NCBI GenBank assembly: GCA_944393265.1
Contig: CALXZO010000013.1
Coordinates: forward strand, 1-34,112
From: an uncultured Clostridia bacterium
GTDB lineage: Bacteria; Bacillota; Clostridia; TANB77; UBA1234
Length of the DNA: 34,112 bases
Direction of reading: 5' to 3'
Shown one piece after another: positions 30,575 through 34,112 of the stretch. Numbering within the stretch: the stretch's first letter is position 1; the number at the start of each line of letters is the position of its first letter. The notes below the pieces were generated by a model. That model was not told where the DNA came from, made no database searches, and saw nothing but the letters and a program-made list of their open reading frames with translations. The translations under genes and the position numbers were made by a program.

Positions 30575-32011
30575 TTAATTCACCTCCATATATTTCTTAA
30601 TAACTGTTGCAATTGCTCTACCTAATAACGGCGGAACAGAATTACCTATTTGCATATAAGTTTTAGTATATGCTCCTCTAAAATAGTAATCATCAGGATA
30701 TGATTGAACTCTAGCAGCTTCTCTCGGAGTAAGTCCTCTTGCTTGAGTTGGATGTATATACATATTACAATCAAACTTCATATGTGCTGTTATTGTTTTG
30801 CATATTTTATTATTTTCTAATTTAAAATATTTATCTTTAAAAATATCATTCCTGCTCTTATATGGCATTATATCTGCTATTTTAGGGTCATCAGATTTAT
30901 CTCCTTGATATAATCTTCCATAAATCTCTATATCTCTATCATTATTATAACGAGCTTTATGATTGCATACTGTAAGTATATCTCTATTTTCATTTATTTG
31001 TTTTATATAATCATTTGTGCTATTTACCAATCTACTTTCGATTTTCTTTCCTGATAATTCTGAATCTAATTCTGTAGAATTTTTTTCTGTTGATGCTTGT
31101 AATGGTCTTAATGCATACAAAGCATCTTCTAATACATATTTTTTACAATTGTTTGACAATTCTTCTATTTCTTTTAATATTTTCAAATTATCAACACCTA
31201 TTCTATTTCCTATATATATTAATCGTTCTCTATTTTGAGGGACTCCAAAATCTTTTGCATTAAACACCTTACATTCAACTGTATATCCTATTTTTTCAAA
31301 ATCTTCCTTTACTTGATTTGCTACACCTAACATACCTTTTACATTTTCCATAACAAAAAACTTCGGTTTTAATTTTTTTACAACTTCTATGTAATTCTTG
31401 TAAAGATAATTTCTTGGGTCATCAATTAATCTTTGTCTATTTGCCATACTAAAACCTTGACAAGGTGGACCTCCCACAACTATATCAACATCTTGTCCAT
31501 CCATAATATTTTCAAGGTCAGCAACTACATTTCTTATATCGCCCAATATTATACGATCACGAGGTGTTTCAGGATGATTATGTGCATATGTATCTACACA
31601 ACACTCCTCTATATCATTTGCAAGTGACGCATAAAAACCTTCCTGTACAAATCCTAAAGATAATCCACCAGCACCACAAAAAAGGTCAACCATTTTATAT
31701 TTTCCACTAACATTTTTACGTGCATTTAATATATATGTATTGCAATATTTTCTTACTTCACATTGTTCACAAACGCTTGAATATTTTCCCACACACTTTT
31801 CAGCTAATATACTAAATGCATTTTTCAAGTTTTCATCTATTTCTATTTCTGTTTTTAAAGCCTCTGCTCTATCATCTAAAAACTTTTCATCTGTTTTTTG
31901 TGTAAAACATGTCAAGCAGGCATCAAATGATTGTGTTCCTATCTTTTTTTCATTACTACTCTCTATAAAAGCTATGATTTCTTTTTTATCATTTTGATAA
32001 TTAATCATCAT
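30575..32011 (-). CDS. DNA cytosine-5 methyltransferase M1 with N-terminal cysteine cluster
   Basis: 478 residues. All main motifs are present: DLFCGAGGLSLGF (109-121), GGPPCQGFS with catalytic C184, MENVKG (E222), QNRERLIYIG, TPREAARVQSYPDDY and IGNSVPPLLG. A 105-residue N-terminal extension carries C32, C35, C73, C81, C84 and C90, which looks like a metal site and is not part of the catalytic fold. The start lies within the end of the M2 gene and the stop one nt before McrB, so expression is coupled. It should modify one strand of the restriction site. Confidence 0.93.
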   Translation of the reverse strand: MMINYQNDKKEIIAFIESSNEKKIGTQSFDACLTCFTQKTDEKFLDDRAEALKTEIEIDENLKNAFSILAEKCVGKYSSVCEQCEVRKYCNTYILNARKNVSGKYKMVDLFCGAGGLSLGFVQEGFYASLANDIEECCVDTYAHNHPETPRDRIILGDIRNVVADLENIMDGQDVDIVVGGPPCQGFSMANRQRLIDDPRNYLYKNYIEVVKKLKPKFFVMENVKGMLGVANQVKEDFEKIGYTVECKVFNAKDFGVPQNRERLIYIGNRIGVDNLKILKEIEELSNNCKKYVLEDALYALRPLQASTEKNSTELDSELSGKKIESRLVNSTNDYIKQINENRDILTVCNHKARYNNDRDIEIYGRLYQGDKSDDPKIADIMPYKSRNDIFKDKYFKLENNKICKTITAHMKFDCNMYIHPTQARGLTPREAARVQSYPDDYYFRGAYTKTYMQIGNSVPPLLGRAIATVIKKYMEVN

Positions 32012-32939
32012 TCCATTCCCCTAATCTTTTTAATGTGTCTTTTACTGAATTTGCTACAGCTTCTGAAACTGAAACTGTAACAGCGTTTCCAAATTGCTTA
32101 TATGCTTGTGAATCAGATACTGGTATAATAAATTCATCACTAAATCCTTGTAGTCTAGCACATTCTCTTGGTGTTAATCTACGAACTCTCCCCTCTTGCG
32201 TAACATAATTATCTTGACAAGCTCTGTGCATTTTAGCCATAGTAGCACATAACGGTCTTGCAACTGGCAAGTCTATTTCTGATTTAGCTTTATAACCACC
32301 TGTTCCATTAGAAAGAATTGTTGGCAATATAGTATCTGATAAGAAATATTTTTTATCTACTTTATTTTCCAATAAATCTTGAAGTGTAGATTCTAATGGC
32401 ATCTTATTTGGAAATTCAAATTCAGCATTTTCATTTGCAAAGCATACTATGTACGTACGATTTCTAGTTTGCGGTATACCATAATCAGCTGTATTCAAAA
32501 CCGTATCAAACACTTTATATCCAAGTTCATTTTCTAAAACATTTTTTATCGTTTTAAACGTTTTTCCATTGTCATGAGTTCTCAAAGAACGTACGTTTTC
32601 TAAAACCAATACTTTAGGTTTTTGCTTTTGTTCAATTTTATATTTTACTATTTCAGCTATTCTAAAAAATAATGTTCCTCTTGTATCTTCAAATCCCATT
32701 TCTTTTCCCATCATACTGAAAGGTTGACAAGGAAAGCCACCAATCAAAATGTCAAATTCTGGTAACGTTTCTAATGGTATTTCGTTAATATCCCCTAAAA
32801 TTACATGATTCCCAAAATTAGCTTTATATGTTTCAACGGCATATTTATCAAAATCATTAGCCCATATTATTTTATATCCTGAATTAATAAAACCATTATC
32901 TAATCCACCACATCCACAAAATAATGATAATATTTTCAT
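32001..32939 (-). CDS. DNA cytosine-5 methyltransferase M2
   Basis: 312 residues, compact. Motif I is SLFCGCGGLDNGF (5-17), motif IV GGFPCQPFS with C71, motif VI LENVRS (E114), then PQTRNRTYIV, a target recognition region at about 200-250, and TPRECARLQGF plus FGNAVTV at the end. It is the first gene of the four-gene operon, with TTTGGAGG 5 nt before the ATG. A TATATT-like -10 lies near 32,975. Two C5 methyltransferases with McrBC-like genes is the arrangement of LlaJI, where each enzyme modifies one strand of an asymmetric site. Confidence 0.93.
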   Translation of the reverse strand: MKILSLFCGCGGLDNGFINSGYKIIWANDFDKYAVETYKANFGNHVILGDINEIPLETLPEFDILIGGFPCQPFSMMGKEMGFEDTRGTLFFRIAEIVKYKIEQKQKPKVLVLENVRSLRTHDNGKTFKTIKNVLENELGYKVFDTVLNTADYGIPQTRNRTYIVCFANENAEFEFPNKMPLESTLQDLLENKVDKKYFLSDTILPTILSNGTGGYKAKSEIDLPVARPLCATMAKMHRACQDNYVTQEGRVRRLTPRECARLQGFSDEFIIPVSDSQAYKQFGNAVTVSVSEAVANSVKDTLKRLGEWNDD

Positions 32940-33026
32940 TTTTTACCTCCAAATATCTTTTGTATTTCCTACTTATATAATATACCATAAAATTTCTACC
33001 CCTGGTAGTTTAAATATAATATTTAA

Positions 33027-33061
33027 TAAAAAAGCCTTATGACAATCGTAATCATAAGGCT
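33027..33061 (-). terminator. Terminator of the SWIM-domain gene
   Basis: Perfect 10-bp arms AGCCTTATGA (33033-33042) and TCATAAGGCT (33052-33061), followed on the minus strand by six T. It isolates the restriction operon from the gene upstream. Confidence 0.85.
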
Positions 33062-33068
33062 CACATCT

Positions 33069-33866
33069 TTATTTGGTCATTTCTATCATATCTTCTAAGT
33101 AAATATCATCATAATAATTTTTATCTTTTAGGCTAGCTATCCATTTTTGTATTCCAGCTTGTAGTGTTTTATTTCCTTTTCTATTAGCAATTCTTATGAT
33201 TGTAGCAAAAGTATTGTAATTGATAAACACAACCTTTTGTTTGTCCTCATACTTGCTATCCTTATATGCTTCTATTACTGAAGCCACTATCAAGAATGCA
33301 TATTGATATTTCTTATATTCCAATGATTTTTCTGCCAATTTTATAAATTTACCTAAATTGTAACTAAAAGTTTCTAATTGAAATTCATTAAATAAAGTAT
33401 TGTAAAAATATTTTCTTGGCTTTTCAGGTAGATACACTTCAAATTCTTCCACCAAGTCATTTTTATATATTTCATCATCTATATCGAAACAATCTTCTAT
33501 ATATTTCTTTAACTTATCTTCAGGAATTGATTTTAATAGCTCACTCATTTTTATTTCTTCAAGTTCTTCAATAGGTAACAACTTTATTGTCTTATATTCT
33601 TTATTGTCAATTGCCATCAAAGTTGCATATTCATGTTTGCAGTTATCTTGATAAGGGCAATCGCAATGCATATCAATTCCTTTTTTGCTGATTTCAATAT
33701 GTATGGTGTATTCGTTTCTGTAAGTTCCTGCAACTTTAGCGATGTATGTATTTTCTGATTTAAAGACTTTTCTTACCATACCATTTTTATGATATTCTTT
33801 TCCTCTGTATATGATTTGTTTTTCAAATAAATCTTCATATTTATTTACTAGTTTTTCTTTTATCAT
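33069..33866 (-). CDS. SWIM zinc-finger protein
   Basis: 265 residues. MHCDCPYQDNCKHEYATL contains the SWIM signature CxCx(n)CxH (C68, C70, C76, H78), which binds zinc and occurs in proteins of DNA or protein interaction. The first 60 residues (FEKQIIYRGKEYHKNGMVRKV) are the usual part before this motif; the rest is helical without a helicase domain, though in many genomes such proteins sit beside SNF2 helicases. It has its own promoter and terminator and is probably host chromosome. RBS AGAAAGG is weak. Confidence 0.85.
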   Translation of the reverse strand: MIKEKLVNKYEDLFEKQIIYRGKEYHKNGMVRKVFKSENTYIAKVAGTYRNEYTIHIEISKKGIDMHCDCPYQDNCKHEYATLMAIDNKEYKTIKLLPIEELEEIKMSELLKSIPEDKLKKYIEDCFDIDDEIYKNDLVEEFEVYLPEKPRKYFYNTLFNEFQLETFSYNLGKFIKLAEKSLEYKKYQYAFLIVASVIEAYKDSKYEDKQKVVFINYNTFATIIRIANRKGNKTLQAGIQKWIASLKDKNYYDDIYLEDMIEMTK

Positions 33867-33891
33867 AATACATCAACCTTTCTTGGATTTG

Positions 33892-33920
33892 ATTTTAACA
33901 TAAATATACGATGGATTCAA
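33892..33920 (-). promoter_or_regulatory. Promoter of the SWIM-domain gene
   Basis: TTGAAT at 33915-33920 and TAAAAT at 33892-33897 on the minus strand with a 17-bp spacer. Confidence 0.65.
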
Positions 33921-34003
33921 GAGGGGAGCAAATTTGCAAACTTTTGTTTTTTGTTTAACTAATTGATTTGACATTTTCCGTATTTTCCATTCTTTCCGTC
34001 CCA

Positions 34004-34025
34004 ATGACTGTCAAATGACTGTCAA
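34004..34025. repeat. Two tandem copies of ATGACTGTCAA
   Basis: Exact 11-bp direct repeats at 34004-34014 and 34015-34025. Just beyond is a small inverted repeat, CCAC/GTGG at 34028-34040. They lie in a 246-base gene-free stretch at the right edge. Repeats of this kind occur at operators and integrase arm sites; nothing here decides between them. Confidence 0.7.
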
Positions 34026-34048
34026 AACCACTTCAAGTGGAGTAATAA

Positions 34049-34093
34049 GCATAAAAATAAATCCTCACAAGCTTTGTGCCTGTAAGGATTTAT
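34049..34093 (-). terminator. Terminator of a minus-strand gene outside the window
   Basis: Arms ATAAATCCT (34057-34065) and AGGATTTAT (34085-34093), with an inner CACAA/TTGTG stem, followed on the minus strand by a T-rich stretch. Confidence 0.65.
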
Positions 34094-34112
34094 CATTTCT
34101 TTGGTTGCGGGG

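Noticed and set aside
1..34112. tRNA, rRNA or CRISPR sequences
   Set aside because: No cloverleaf with a conserved T-arm, no rRNA-like stretch and no regularly spaced repeat array was seen on either strand.

Overview
The window is AT-rich DNA with strong Shine-Dalgarno sites and TGA still used as a stop. This fits a low-GC Bacillota host, either Clostridia or an uncultured gut Bacilli lineage; I cannot name a species. Most of it (about 207 to 27,050) is one complete-looking siphovirus prophage with an HK97-type head. To its right lies a four-gene 5-methylcytosine restriction-modification cassette (27,311-32,939), then a SWIM zinc-finger gene. At the far left edge is the start of a gene behind a macrolide-sensing type leader peptide.

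Phage layout, following minus-strand transcription from right to left: a divergent lysogeny switch (CI-like repressor, ImmA-like protease and integrase on plus; Cro-like and excisionase-like genes on minus) with four 17-bp operators; a short early operon (LysM membrane protein, DnaD-type replication protein, two small proteins, an ArpU-like late activator, a NERD protein); two plus-strand accessory genes; a late promoter with three phased 10-bp repeats; then the late operon. Its order is small protein, HNH endonuclease, ParB-methyltransferase, TerS, TerL, portal, protease, [inserted HEPN-like gene with its own promoter and two terminators], capsid, connectors, tail tube, the G/GT chaperone pair made by -1 frameshifting, tape measure, baseplate and fibre genes, XhlA, holin and amidase lysin.

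The most striking observation concerns the codon CGG. In about 50 genes I found in-frame CGG only three times by eye, while several dozen CGG triplets occur out of frame. Each of the three in-frame CGGs is followed by A, and each lies exactly where the gene needs a +1 shift to continue as a conserved protein: the phage amidase (787-789), the tape measure protein (6959-6961) and the P-loop of the McrB GTPase (29098-29100). In every case skipping the C, or reading CGGA as one four-base codon, puts a glycine where the family has glycine. I propose that CGG is not read as an ordinary codon in this organism and that CGGA acts as a programmed +1 frameshift or quadruplet glycine signal shared by phage and cell. 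Read errors are the main competing explanation.

Second, the octapeptide MTAYMRLR at 128-154 carries the Arg-Leu-Arg motif of macrolide-dependent ribosome arrest peptides. It sits between a TATAAT promoter and RNA arms that can form competing structures reaching the start of the next gene (MNKIIRFNDSEKLFRCP...). This is probably a drug-inducible resistance gene at the prophage edge.
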